NCBI GenBank assembly: GCA_028290305.1
Contig: JAQGKC010000429.1
Location: 62,001-126,000 of the forward strand
Reading direction: 5' to 3'
From: Bradyrhizobium sp.
GTDB lineage: Bacteria > Pseudomonadota > Alphaproteobacteria > Rhizobiales > Xanthobacteraceae
DNA: 64,000 nt
The first letter of the stretch is position 1. Every line of letters begins with the position of its first letter. The notes beneath the pieces are model-generated. The model was given only the letters and a program-made list of their open reading frames with translations, had not been told where the DNA came from and made no database searches. This document shows, one piece after another, positions 1-11,000 of this stretch. The position numbers and the translations under genes are program-made.

Positions 1-1466
1 TGCTTGCCGCCAACATCTTTGAACACGTCATGTCCGTGAAGATGGACAAGCGTCCGCCGTCGGTCGGCATCCTCGCCAACCAGATGCGAGACTTCGATTC
101 GGTTCGCGAATTCTTCACGTCGGGAACCGTGGTTTCCGCAACCGACATGGTGTTCGCCATCCTGTTCATCGCTGTCCTTTTTGTCATCGCGGGACCGCTG
201 GCCTGGATTCCTCTCGCCATGCTGCCGGTGATGATCTGCGTCGGGCTCCTGATTCAGAGACCGCTGGATAGCGCGATGCGGCGTTTGCAGGCGGAGTCGG
301 CGGCCCGGCACGGTATTCTGGTTGAATCCCTGAGCGGCATCGAAACCATTCGGGCGGTCGCGGGCGAAAGCCGGGTGCAAGCCGTATATGAACGCTCCGT
401 CGCCGCAACCGCGCGTTCGAGCGAGGACGTCCAGTTTTGGGCGTCGCTTGCATTGACGAGTGCCAGCGTCGCCACGCAGATGTGCAGTCTGCTGCTTGTC
501 GTTGTCGGCGTATTCCTGATCCTCGACGGCAAGCTGTCGGTCGGCGCGCTGGTTGCCGCGAATATGCTATCGGGCCGCGTGCTCGGCCCGATCGCGGGTA
601 TCGCCGCGGTCATGACGCGCGCAACGCAGACATCGTCCGCGCTCAGATCGATCAATCGCCTGATGGGGCTGGAACGGGAGCGGCCGCCGGAAAAGATCTT
701 CGTGGCACGCGAGATCAAGGAAGGCCGCATCGAATTCAAGAACGTCAGCTTTTCCTATCCCAACAGTCCGGCGAAGGCGCTCGATGGCATTTCCTTCCAC
801 GTCAAACCCGGTGAAAAAATCGGAATCATCGGCAGGGTAGGGTCCGGCAAAACGACGGTCGGCCGGCTTGCGACGGCTTTCTATCCGCCGAGCGAGGGCA
901 CCATCCTGATCGACGGCATCGATATCAGGCAGTATGACCCCGCCGACCTCCGTGCCGGCATCGGCTTTACGCTTCAGGACACCGATTTGTTTTACGGCAA
1001 GCTGCGCGACAACATCACGCTTGGCAGGCCGTCTGCAACCGACGAAGAAGTGCTCGCGGCTGCGCGTCTGTCGGGCGTCGAAACGTTCATTGCAGGTCAT
1101 CCCCAAGGCTATGACATGATGCTTGCCGAGGGCGGACGAAGCCTGTCCGGCGGCCAGAAGCAGGCGATCGGGCTTGCCAGGATTCTGATCCGCAAGCCGC
1201 GTGTGCTGTTCCTCGATGAGCCGACCGCGCATTTCGACGTCCGCAGCGAAGCGGAATTCCTCGAGCGCCTGAAAACTCTGGCGAAGGGCGAAATGACGAT
1301 CATTGTCTCGACGCACCGTCCGTCGCTTCTTTCCCTCGTCGATCGCATTCTGGTTTTCGACAACGGCAAGATCGTCGCCGATGGGCCCGCGGATCAAATC
1401 CTAACGCGGCTGCGCCCCGGCGCGTCTGCTCCAGCCGTGGCGAGGGCGACCAATGTCGCAATCTGA
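1..1466 (+). CDS. Type I secretion system ABC permease/ATPase, LapB/HlyB type (5' partial)
   Basis: This inner-membrane ABC exporter would power one-step secretion of the RTX adhesin encoded downstream. The frame is open to the left edge, so the N-terminus (possibly a C39-like domain) lies outside the window. The first internal ATG is at 30. Counting from it, hydrophobic membrane segments occupy about residues 40-200. The nucleotide-binding domain follows, with Walker A GRVGSGKTT near 267, signature LSGGQKQ near 371, Walker B LFLDEPT near 392 and an H-loop STH near 427. The stop overlaps the start of the HlyD-type gene by 14 bp, so the two are translationally coupled. Assignment to the ABC exporter family is certain; the Lap-type label rests on the neighbouring protease and adhesin. 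Confidence 0.93.
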   Translation, partial: LAANIFEHVMSVKMDKRPPSVGILANQMRDFDSVREFFTSGTVVSATDMVFAILFIAVLFVIAGPLAWIPLAMLPVMICVGLLIQRPLDSAMRRLQAESAARHGILVESLSGIETIRAVAGESRVQAVYERSVAATARSSEDVQFWASLALTSASVATQMCSLLLVVVGVFLILDGKLSVGALVAANMLSGRVLGPIAGIAAVMTRATQTSSALRSINRLMGLERERPPEKIFVAREIKEGRIEFKNVSFSYPNSPAKALDGISFHVKPGEKIGIIGRVGSGKTTVGRLATAFYPPSEGTILIDGIDIRQYDPADLRAGIGFTLQDTDLFYGKLRDNITLGRPSATDEEVLAAARLSGVETFIAGHPQGYDMMLAEGGRSLSGGQKQAIGLARILIRKPRVLFLDEPTAHFDVRSEAEFLERLKTLAKGEMTIIVSTHRPSLLSLVDRILVFDNGKIVADGPADQILTRLRPGASAPAVARATNVAI

Positions 1467-2787
1467 TTTCGCATTTTCAAACGATGTTCGCGCCGCGGTC
1501 GAACTGCGGACCCCGCGAACCTCGCGCATGTTGCTGATCGCGTCATCGGGGCTGCTGGTGACGTTTCTGATCTGGGCGCATTTCGCCGTGCTCGACGAGG
1601 TCAAGCGCGGCAACGGCCGTGTGGTGCCGTCGCGTCAGACCCAGGTCGTGCAATCGCTTGAGGGCGGCATCATCAGCGAATTGCTGGTTCAGGAAGGATC
1701 GATCGTCGACAAGGACCAGCCGCTCGCCCGAATCGAAGATACAACTTTTGCATCGCAGTTCGGCGAAATCCGCGAGCGCCGCGGCGCCACGGCGGCCCGT
1801 GTCCTCAGGCTTGAGGCGGAAACCCTGGGGCAGAAGAGCGTCGTGTTTCCCGACGAACTCACCAAGGTCGCGCCGCGTGCCGTCGAAACCGAGCGTAGCG
1901 TGTTCGACGCGCATATGCGCAAGATAGCGCAGGACATCGACGTCATCGCGCAACAGGAAACCCAAAAGCAGAAAGAAATCGAAGAGTTGCGCGCCTCGGA
2001 GACTCGGTTTTCCGAGACCCTGACACTGCTCAATCGCGAGACCGCGCTGACCCGAAAGCTGTACGAGCAGAAAGTTGTGCCGGAAATCGAGATGCTGCGC
2101 GCCGATCGCCAGGCAACCGATATGCGGGGCCAGCTCGCAGTGGTGCAAGCGACGATGGTCAAGACCGACGCCGCGGTGCAGGAAGCGCACTCCCGCATGC
2201 TCAATGTCGGCACGGCTTTTCGCGCACAGGCGGAAGATGATCTCGCGAAATCGCGCGGCGATCTCGCCGTGCTCGATGAGAATATCAAATCCGCGCAGGA
2301 TCGCGTTCGCCGCACCGAATTGCGATCGCCGGTTCATGGCATCGTCAACAAACTCAACGTCAATACCATCGGCGCGGTGGTAGCTCCGGGCGCGAGCCTG
2401 ATGGAGATCGTGCCGCTCGACGACACGCTGCTGGTCGAGGGACGTATCCGCCCGCAGGACATCGCGTTCATCCGGCCCGATCACGAAGCCGTCGTCAAAC
2501 TGAGCGCTTATGATTCATCGGTTTATGGATCGCTTCACGGCAAGGTCGAGCGCATCAGCGCGGACACCATCACCGACGAAAAGGGCGACAAGAACGAGCG
2601 CGGCGAGACATTCTATCGGGTCATGGTGCGAACCGAAAAGAACCATCTCGGCACCGACGAGCATCCGTTGCCGATCATCCCGGGCATGGTCGCAACCGTG
2701 GAAATCCTGACCGGCCAGAAATCGGTATTGGATTATCTCGTCAAGCCGGCGCGCACCCTGCGTGACGAAGCTCTCCGCGAACACTAG
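1453..2787 (+). CDS. HlyD family type I secretion periplasmic adaptor (LapC-like)
   Basis: This 444-residue membrane-fusion protein would bridge the ABC exporter and a TolC-type outer-membrane channel. It has a short cytoplasmic N-terminus, one membrane segment near residues 25-45 and a split lipoyl half starting at about residue 55. A long charged, Gln/Glu-rich coiled-coil stretch runs from about 110 to 285. The second lipoyl half (RSPVHGIVNKLNVN) is near 293, followed by a C-terminal beta-barrel part. It overlaps the exporter gene by 14 bp. The length matches the family (about 430-480). No TolC-like gene is seen in the window. A weak GC hairpin (2807-2824) lies just after the gene but lacks a T-run. 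Confidence 0.94.
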   Translation: MSQSDFAFSNDVRAAVELRTPRTSRMLLIASSGLLVTFLIWAHFAVLDEVKRGNGRVVPSRQTQVVQSLEGGIISELLVQEGSIVDKDQPLARIEDTTFASQFGEIRERRGATAARVLRLEAETLGQKSVVFPDELTKVAPRAVETERSVFDAHMRKIAQDIDVIAQQETQKQKEIEELRASETRFSETLTLLNRETALTRKLYEQKVVPEIEMLRADRQATDMRGQLAVVQATMVKTDAAVQEAHSRMLNVGTAFRAQAEDDLAKSRGDLAVLDENIKSAQDRVRRTELRSPVHGIVNKLNVNTIGAVVAPGASLMEIVPLDDTLLVEGRIRPQDIAFIRPDHEAVVKLSAYDSSVYGSLHGKVERISADTITDEKGDKNERGETFYRVMVRTEKNHLGTDEHPLPIIPGMVATVEILTGQKSVLDYLVKPARTLRDEALREH

Positions 2788-3049
2788 GACGTGCCGGTGC
2801 CGATGCGGCTCCTGCTTCGGAGCCCGCGGATCACAGTGAATATTTCCTGAATTTGTTTGCCGCATCCGATTCATAAAATTCGATCGAATGTGCTTGCCCT
2901 CGATTAGGCCCGTTGCCGACATTCCCGCAAGGATTGACGCGCTTTAACCGGGCTGAAGCGGCCCTCGATTTATCTCCTGTCCCACAAGATCCGGGACAGG
3001 ATCGACGCCATGACGTCGGCCGATGTCCCGGACAAACGGGGCGTCAGTC

Positions 3050-4048
3050 ATGTTGCGTATCGATCAGGCGCGGGCCATCCCGCGTGCGCTGGGGTTTATG
3101 CTTGTGGTTTCGTTAACCGCCGCCGGATGCGCCGGTGCATCGGCGAAATCCCGCATCAAGAAACCCGCGCCCGAGCAACCCGCCTCCGAAACGCCGTACG
3201 CCGGCGTGACGCCGCCTCAGGTGCGGTTCTTCACGATCAACGCGGTGCTCGCCAAACACGACGGACTTTCCCGTTCGAAGCCGGACGCGCTCCAGGTCGC
3301 GTCAGCCGATGCATCGTCGGGTGCAACTTCCAACGTCGTCAGCGATCTGCCGCCGGCTGCCCCCTTTACCCCAATAACCAGCGAAGAGCCGTTTGGTTTG
3401 TTTACCTTCCGCGCCCCGGAGGGACTGCTATGGGAAAAATGGCATGGGGTCGAAGCCAAGATGCGTGCCGAGGCAAAATCGGTTGAAGCCTGCAGGGCGG
3501 ATGACCGGCAATGCGCCGACGCTTCAAAGAAGTTTATCGCACTCGCGGATTCCACTGATGTTGCCGACATCCGGACCCGCGTGGAGATCGTCAACAGAGC
3601 TATCAATCAGGCGGTCCGTTACGTCAGCGATTTTGAAGCGCATGGTGTTGCCGATGTGTGGAGCTCGCCGCTGGAAACGTTGGCTGCCGGCACCGGGGAT
3701 TGCGAAGATTACGCGATAGCAAAATTCGCCGTGCTTCTGGACGCGGGCATCCCGGAGAAGGATCTCAAGGTGCTGCTGGTGCGCGATATGGCTGTTCGCC
3801 AGGACCATGCGGTGCTGGCTGTCCGCGTCGACGGCCGCTGGCTGGTCCTCGACAACAGGCGTTTCGGTCTCGTGGAAACCAATGATCTGCGCTATTTCAT
3901 GCCGCTGTTTGCGATCGACCATGGCGGCGTCAGTCTGTTCGCCGCGCCCTATGCCGAACGCCCGCGGCACGAAAGCGAGATGGACATTCTCCCCGCGGCT
4001 GACATCGATGGCGTGGGCGGCGGCCAGACGTTGCAACTCCTGCTCTGA
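3050..4048 (+). CDS. LapG-like transglutaminase-fold cysteine peptidase (BTLCP family), putative lipoprotein
   Basis: This is a bacterial transglutaminase-like cysteine protease. LapG, the characterised member, cuts giant adhesins in their N-terminal retention module in the periplasm. From this start (332 aa) the triad is Cys218 in TGDCEDYA, His253 in QDHAVLAV and Asp268 in LVLDNR, the usual Cys-His-Asp order and spacing. The N-terminus is a signal sequence ending in SLTAAGC, which looks like a lipobox, so the enzyme may be membrane-anchored; characterised LapG is soluble. A start at 3023 would add nine residues. I chose 3050 because the signal peptide is then of normal length and a weak GGGG precedes it. 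It lies between the secretion genes and the adhesin on the same strand. Proteolytic activity is inferred from the family. Confidence 0.88.
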   Translation: MLRIDQARAIPRALGFMLVVSLTAAGCAGASAKSRIKKPAPEQPASETPYAGVTPPQVRFFTINAVLAKHDGLSRSKPDALQVASADASSGATSNVVSDLPPAAPFTPITSEEPFGLFTFRAPEGLLWEKWHGVEAKMRAEAKSVEACRADDRQCADASKKFIALADSTDVADIRTRVEIVNRAINQAVRYVSDFEAHGVADVWSSPLETLAAGTGDCEDYAIAKFAVLLDAGIPEKDLKVLLVRDMAVRQDHAVLAVRVDGRWLVLDNRRFGLVETNDLRYFMPLFAIDHGGVSLFAAPYAERPRHESEMDILPAADIDGVGGGQTLQLLL

Positions 4049-4188
4049 AAGAAACATCGCCGCACCTGAAATCCCCGATAGCGCGTCGGACGTGTTCAGA
4101 ATCGCTTGTCCAGAATGGCTCGCAGAATAGCTTGGACGCAGGCTGCTTTTCGATCATACTGAGGATCGATATCTCTGGGGGACGGCAG

Positions 4189-4536
4189 ATGCGTTTTCGG
4201 CAATGGGTTTTCGTTGGTCTTTTGGCAGGACTTTGCTTTGCCGGGGCGGCATCGAAAGCCGATGCGCAAGCGAATCTTCCGGGCGCCGACTTCACAATCG
4301 CCTGTGAGAATGGCGCCAGCTACCTGCTGAGCTCCGGTCCGGTCGCCATTCCCGGCGACATCGTCACGGCTCACCTCTATCTCACGCCCCGCCATGCCTT
4401 GCCGGTTCGCCTGATTCCGATGGGGATGGGATATCGATACGCCGGCCGGGGCGTCTGGCTTGATGGGATTCGTAGCCACGCACTGCTGTATTTGAGTAAA
4501 TATCGGCCGTTGGCCTGTACCGTATCGCGCGTTTGA
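4189..4536 (+). CDS. Small exported protein resembling MliC-type lysozyme inhibitors
   Basis: This 115-residue protein has a clear Sec signal peptide (hydrophobic VFVGLLAGLCFAGAA, cleavage near ADAQA). The mature part has one Cys near its start and one near its end. Between them are short beta-like segments (LPVRLIPMGMGYRYAGRGVWLDGI, read in pieces) that match the general pattern of membrane-bound lysozyme inhibitor of C-type lysozyme: Cys-x-Asp/Glu-Gly, L...G..Y, a lone W, and a terminal Cys. The start at 4189 is supported by GGGGGA about 7 nt upstream; an ATG at 4132 is less likely. It sits between the LapG-like protease and the adhesin. The family link is tentative, and it may simply be an uncharacterised exported protein. 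Confidence 0.6.
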   Translation: MRFRQWVFVGLLAGLCFAGAASKADAQANLPGADFTIACENGASYLLSSGPVAIPGDIVTAHLYLTPRHALPVRLIPMGMGYRYAGRGVWLDGIRSHALLYLSKYRPLACTVSRV

Positions 4537-5032
4537 TGCCGCGAGTCGCGCGAAGGTTGGTTAATCTGACCGCGTTGCGCAGCGAGCCATTCCTCAATCA
4601 ATTCTGACGCGAATTATTCGCAGCCTCGATCCGCATTCCTCCTTCAAACAAGCGAAGCAATTAGTGCGCTGCGGTCAATAATGGCGCGGCGGATTCCGGT
4701 TTTATCCGGGTTTCGGGAATGTCGGAGTTCCGACTCACCGCATTCGCCAAGTATAGAATAAGACATCTTCGCCGCAATTACGTTATATTGCCACAAAAAT
4801 CCGTAATATTGAATATTAATAGTGGAACTTCGCGTCTAAATCTTATTCTAACAAGTAAACGCTACGAAAAATTTACCTATCTTAACAGCTTAACATGGTT
4901 TTGAACTTAACTAAGCCTCTTAAAAGTATTTGAAAATAAGTATCAATTCTTGACGGAGCTGCCTTCTTAATAATATTTTAACCCTCGCAAGACGGTCCGA
5001 CAGGACTAGGCAATGGCGTGGGGTTAAGGCGA
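4537..5032 (+). promoter_or_regulatory. AT-rich leader region upstream of the giant adhesin
   Basis: These roughly 500 bases carry no credible gene. From about 4715 to 4985 the sequence is strikingly AT-rich (runs such as TTAATAATATTTTAA near 4967-4981) in an otherwise GC-rich window. This is what a promoter region bound by a nucleoid or xenogeneic-silencing protein often looks like. No clear -35/-10 pair could be fixed by eye. It precedes the 13.5-kb adhesin gene, so it probably carries that gene's promoter and regulatory sites. Confidence 0.45.
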
Positions 5033-8000
5033 ATGAATGCACCTGTATTGTTGGCGCAACTGCTCGGATCGACCTCTCAACCAAGCCCCCCACACAAGAA
5101 CATAAAGCTCGAGAAACCGCAGAATGGCGCCGCCGTCACGGTTCATCTGGACGGTCAGACCCAGCTCGACTTCAGCGATATCTCCAGCGAGAAGCTGACC
5201 TTTGTGCGGGTCGGCGAAAAGCTGATCGTACTGTTCGACAACCAGTCGACGGTGACGGTGGATCCGGTGTTCGGCTCGGACGGTCATCCGTTGGCGGACA
5301 TCGCGTTCGAGATGGGACCGGATCGCACGTTGACCGGCGATCAGTTTGCATCGCTGTTTCCAATCACGACCGACCAATCGGTTTTGCCCGCGGCCGGAAA
5401 CGGCGGCAACGGCCCAACCGCCGGCGCTAATTTTTCCGCAGCTCATGTCGACGGATTGGGCGCGGGCGGAACGCCCCTGGCGTTGCTCGGACCGGAGAAC
5501 AACGAATCGACGTTCGGCGCCAGGCAGCAGGACGCCGCCAATCCGACTCCAATACCCGGCGCAATCGCTGCCGTAACGGTCAACGAAGACGGGTTGGCCC
5601 ACGGAAATCCGGGCGGCCCCGGCGATGTGGCAACGCTCGCCACCACGGTCACCGGTTCGCTCAATGTCAATTTCGGAACAGATGTTACCGGGCGCAGCTT
5701 TTCATTCGCGGCCGACCAGGCTGGTCTTAACGGCCTGACCTCGGACGGGCAGGCGGTTCACCTGTTCGTCACCACCGTCGGCGGTCTGCCGACCCTGATC
5801 GGTTTTGTCGGCAGCGATCCGTCGATAACCGCCAATCAGGTGTTCACGGTTTCGCTCGATGCCAATTCGACCATCGAAGGGACGTTTACCTTCACATTGT
5901 TGCGGCCGCTGGATCACCCGATCGTTGGCACCGAAGATACGCTGAACCTCAGCGTCAACGTCACTGCCACCGACGGCAGCGGCGACACGGCGCCCACCGT
6001 CATTCACGTCAACGTCAACGACGATTCCCCGATCATCGTCGCCGCCAATGAGACCCACACGGCGCTGCTCGACCCGGTGTCGGGGACGGTCGCAACGCAA
6101 ACCGGTTCGCTTGGCATTTCCTGGGGTGCCGACCGTTTCAACGACCACGTCGATGGCGGCGTGTCCGCGAGCACCGGACACAGCGGCGATCGTTCGGTGG
6201 TTTTTTCCGACGCGGTTGTGTCGGTGACGGGAGACGCCGCGGGCGTCGCCACGTCGATCTCCGCGCTGACCTCGCATGGCGAAACGGTACACTATGCGCT
6301 GCTAAATAACGGTACGGAGTTGGTTGCATATACCGGCAACACGATTCCGACCGGACTTCCCTCCGATGCGACCGCCGCGGCAAACGCGCATATCGTTTTT
6401 GTCGTAGGCCTGTCCGATGCCAGCGATACCGGCAACTATGTCATTTCCCAATACCAGTCGCTGGACCACAACAGTGGCGCGCAGACGTTCGCTTCGATCG
6501 ACCTGGCGTTTCATTTTACGGCGACCGACAGCGATGGCGACCCGGTATCGGGAACGCTGAGCGCAACCATCACGGATACCGTGCCGGTGGTTACGGGTGC
6601 GATCGGCGATCATACGGTGGCCGAAAGCACGACGTCGACGGCCGATAACAGCTTTATCGCGGCGACGACCGGTGCGGTGTCGCTGAACATCGACTGGCGT
6701 TCTGACGACAACAATCCGACGCCGGGAGCCGGGTCGCACGACCGCTCGGTGGCATTCACATCCGATACACTGACGACGCTGGCAGCGCTGCATCTGACCT
6801 CGAGCGGCACGGCGATCACCTACAGCCTGTCCGCGGATGGCCAGACGTTGACGGCAAGCGCGGGTGAGGGGGACGGCACCCATGCCGTGTTCACGGTGCA
6901 ACTGTCCGACAGCAACAACGGCAGCTACACCTTCACGCTGCTGGATAACCTGGATCATGCCGCCGGCGCCGGCGCCAACGATCAGGCGCTGACATTCTCG
7001 TTCGCCGCGACGGATTCGGACGGCGACACTACGGCGCCTGCGAGCTTCACGGTTGATGTCACCGATGACGTGCCGACCATCGGCTCTCCCATCTCGGAAA
7101 CCGTCGCCGAAAGCACGACAACGACATCGGACAATACCTTCGTTACCGCAACCGCGACGGGCTCGCTCGCGGTCGACTGGAACTCGGACGCCAACAATCC
7201 GACGCCCGGAGCCGGGGCGCACGACCGCTCGGTGGCGTTCACATCCGATACGCTGACGACGCTAACGGCGCTGAATCTGACCTCGAACGGCACGGCCATC
7301 ACCTACAGCCTGTCCGCCGATGGCCAGACGCTGACGGCAACTACCGGTGGCGGTGATGGCGGTAAAGGCGCCCATACCGTGTTCACGGTGCAATTGTCCG
7401 ACAGCAACAACGGCAGCTACACTTTCACACTGCTGGACAATCTGGATCACGCCGCCGGCGCTGGCACCAACGATCAGGCGCTGACGTTCTCCTTTACCGC
7501 GCCGGATTCGGACGGCGACACCACCGCGCCTTCGAATTTCACGGTGCATGTCACCGACGACGTGCCGACCATTGGCGCGCCGGATTCGGAAATCGTTGCC
7601 GAGAGCACGACGGCGACACCGGACAATACCTTCATCACCGCAACCGCGACGGGCTCGCTCGCGGTCGACTGGAACTCGGACGCCAACAATCCGACGCCGG
7701 GAACCGGGGCGCATGATCGCTCGGTGGCATTCACATCAGACACGCTGACGACGCTAACGGCGCTGAATCTGACCTCGAACGGCACGGCGATCACCTACAG
7801 CCTGTCCGCCGATGGCGAGACGCTGACAGCGACTGCAGGCAAGGCCACCGTGTTCACGGTGCACCTGTCCGACAGCAACAACGGCAGCTACACTTTCACG
7901 CTGCTGGACAATCTGGACAATGCCCCCGGCGCAGGCGCCAACAACCAATTATTCACGTTCTCCTTTACCGCGACGGATTCGGATGGCGACACCACGACGC

Positions 8001-11000
8001 CTTCAAGCTTCACCGTCACCGTCAAGGACGACGTGCCGGTAGCAGGCGTCGGCGACACCCGCGTCGTGGAAGAAGCCCACCTGTTGAACGGTACCTCGCC
8101 GGATATCTTTGACCTGCAGGTCACCGGCAAGCTGAACATCGACTGGAACTCGGACGATCACAACAGCGGTACGATCGCCAATCGTTCGGTCTCGTTCGCG
8201 AACGCGACGGCGGCGAACAATGTCACCGTGACCGGCGAAGCTGGAAGCCATCTGACCTCGGATGGCCACGACGTCAATTACGCCTTCATCGGAGGCAATC
8301 TGGTCGGATATACCGGCAACAGCCCGTTCTTCAATCAGGTTTTCGTCGTTTCTCTCAACGACAACAATTCCGGCTCCTACACCTTCACGTTGCTCGGCAA
8401 TCTCGATGATGCCAACGGTTCCGGACCGGTTACGCTGACGTTTGCCTATACCGCGACCGACAGCGACGGCGATCCCAGCAGCAACGTATTCAGCGTCACC
8501 GTGCAGGATGACGTGCCGATCGCGCATACCGGCGACACGCGCGAAGTGGACGAGGATAATCTGCCCAACGGCACCTCTTCGCATACCTCCGATCTGAAGG
8601 TGTCGGGCGATCTCAACATCCAGTGGGGCGCCGACGGCGCCAATCCGACCTCGCATGGCGGCGTTGCCGATCGTTCGGTCGCCTTTACCAACGCGAATGT
8701 CGTGGTCACCGACAATCATGGCCACACGGTTTCCGGGCTGACGGCGGATGGTGCGCCGGTTTTTTATGCCCTGATCGGCGGCGTTCTCGTCGGTTACACC
8801 GGCAGCGCGAGCAATCCGCCCACGAGCATCACGGCCAGCAATGTCGTCTTCAACGTGTCGCTGAGCGACAGCGGTGACGGCTCCTATGCGTTCAAGCTGC
8901 TGGGCAATATCGATCATCCCAACGGCGCCGGCCAGAACACGCTGGACTTCACCTTCAACTACACCGCGACCGACGGTGACGGCGACACCAGCAGCAACAC
9001 CTTCACCGTCATCGTGAAGGACGACGTGCCGGTTGCGCATACCGGCGACGGCAGCACGGTTGACGAAGACGATCTGCCGGACGGCACCTCGCCGCATGCC
9101 GCAGCTTTGACGTTCACCAATGACCTCAACATCAACTGGGGCGCCGACAACGCCAATCCGACCTCGCACGGCGGGGCAGGCGACCGTTCGGTGGCTTTCT
9201 CCAGCGCCAGCGTCGTGGTCACCGATTCCAGCCACCATACCGTCTCCGGCCTGACGTCGGATGGCGCAACGGTTCACTATGCCGTTCTCAGCGGCGGCAT
9301 CCTGGTCGGCTATACCGGCGCACCGCCCTCCAGCGCCACCGCAAGCAACGTCGTGTTCAACGTCTCGCTGAGCGACAGCGGCGATGGTTCCTACACATTT
9401 ACATTGCTTGGAAATCTCGACCATCCCGCCGGCAGCGGCCAGAACACGCTGAACTTCACCTTCAACTACACCGCCACCGACAGCGACGGCGACAGCAGCG
9501 GTAACGCATTCACCGTGACGGTGAAGGACGACGTGCCGACGATCGGCACGCCGGACACGGAGACCGTGGCCGAGAGCACGCTCAATACACCGTTTTCGAA
9601 TGCGTTCGTGACTTCGACGATGACCGGCTCGCTGGCGGTGAACTGGGGCGCCGACAGCGCCAATCCGACTTCGGGTGGCGGCACGCACGACCGCTCCCTG
9701 CAATTCAGCGCCTCGCTCAATAATTTTGCGTCGGGTCTCAGCTCGAACGGCGAGGCGATCACCTACACATTGTCGGCGGATCACACCGTTCTGACCGCAA
9801 CCGCCGGAACCGGATTCTCGGCGCGGACCGTGTTCACGGTGTCACTCAACGATACCGACGGCAGCTACACATTTACGCTGCTGGACAATCTGGATCACGC
9901 TGCTCCGGCATCGCCGGGGGCGGTGAAGAACGATCTGCCGCTCAGCTTCGGCTTCACGGCGACCGACAGCGACGGGGATACGGCATCCAGCAGCTTCACG
10001 GTGCATGTCACCGACGACGTACCTGTCGTAACCGGTGCGGCACAGACGGGTTCGGTGGATGAGTCGCTGCTGGTCGCGGAACCAGGGCATCCCCTGGGAC
10101 AGACCCAGGTCACGTCGGGCAATCTGAACGTCGACTGGAATGCCGACGACAAGAACACGCATCTGACGTTCGCATCCGCCACCATCACCGATGGCAGCGG
10201 CCATGTGCTGACGTTGAGCTCAGGCGGCGTAGCGCTCGATTACATCGTGCGCCTGGCCGGCGACGGCGTCGACCAGGAACTGGTCGCCTACAAGCATGGC
10301 GATCCTGCCGGCGCGAATGATCCGGTGTTCGTGGTGACGCTGAATGCGGCGGGCAATCCGGCATTTATATTCGCGCTGTTCCAGACCCTCGATCATCCCG
10401 GCGCCGGTGCCGATACGCTGCCGCTGAACTTCACGGTCAACGCCTTCGATGGCGACGGCGATTCCGTCCAGCAGACCTTTGCCGTCAACGTCAAGGACAG
10501 CGTGCCGACCGTTTCGCTGGCGACCGGCGCGATTGTCGAAGACGAGACGCCGTTGCCGCAAGCCGGAACCAACGACGTTGCTCTTGCTCAGGCACCGGCT
10601 ATTTTACCGACGGGCATCATCTCCCTGGCGCAATCCGCCAGTGGATTTGTGTCGGCCAACGGCGGCGCGGATGGCGTCAAGAGCGTTGCGCTGACCACGT
10701 CGACCGGCGCTGCCCTGGTAAATGCCCATAGTGGCCTGTTCACCCTCGATGGGACCGAGATCCTTCTGTCGAACGATCCGGCGCATTCGAATGTCGTGCT
10801 CGGCATGTCCGGCTCCACGCTGGCGCTTGCGATCTATGTCGATCCGGTTACCGGCACTGTGTCGGTCGCGGACTACGTCGCGATCAAAAATCCCGTAACG
10901 ACGGATCCGAATGACCCCGTCACCATGGCGAAAATCGTGTACGCGACCGTGACTGACGGCGACGCCGACACCGCGACAACGAGTTCGGCGCTGAACATCA

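Noticed and set aside
2807..2824. GGCTCC/GGAGCC hairpin after the HlyD-type gene as a terminator
   Set aside because: Short stem without a T-run; transcription may continue into the protease gene, so it is not listed as a terminator.
3010..3486. 158-codon plus-strand frame overlapping the LapG-like gene
   Set aside because: Arg-rich out-of-frame shadow of the protease gene, whose catalytic residues lie in the other frame.
8003..9784. 593-codon minus-strand frame with repeated segments such as RHVVLHGDGE
   Set aside because: It is the mirror image of the tandem adhesin repeats; its apparent repeats follow theirs. No ribosome site or family match.
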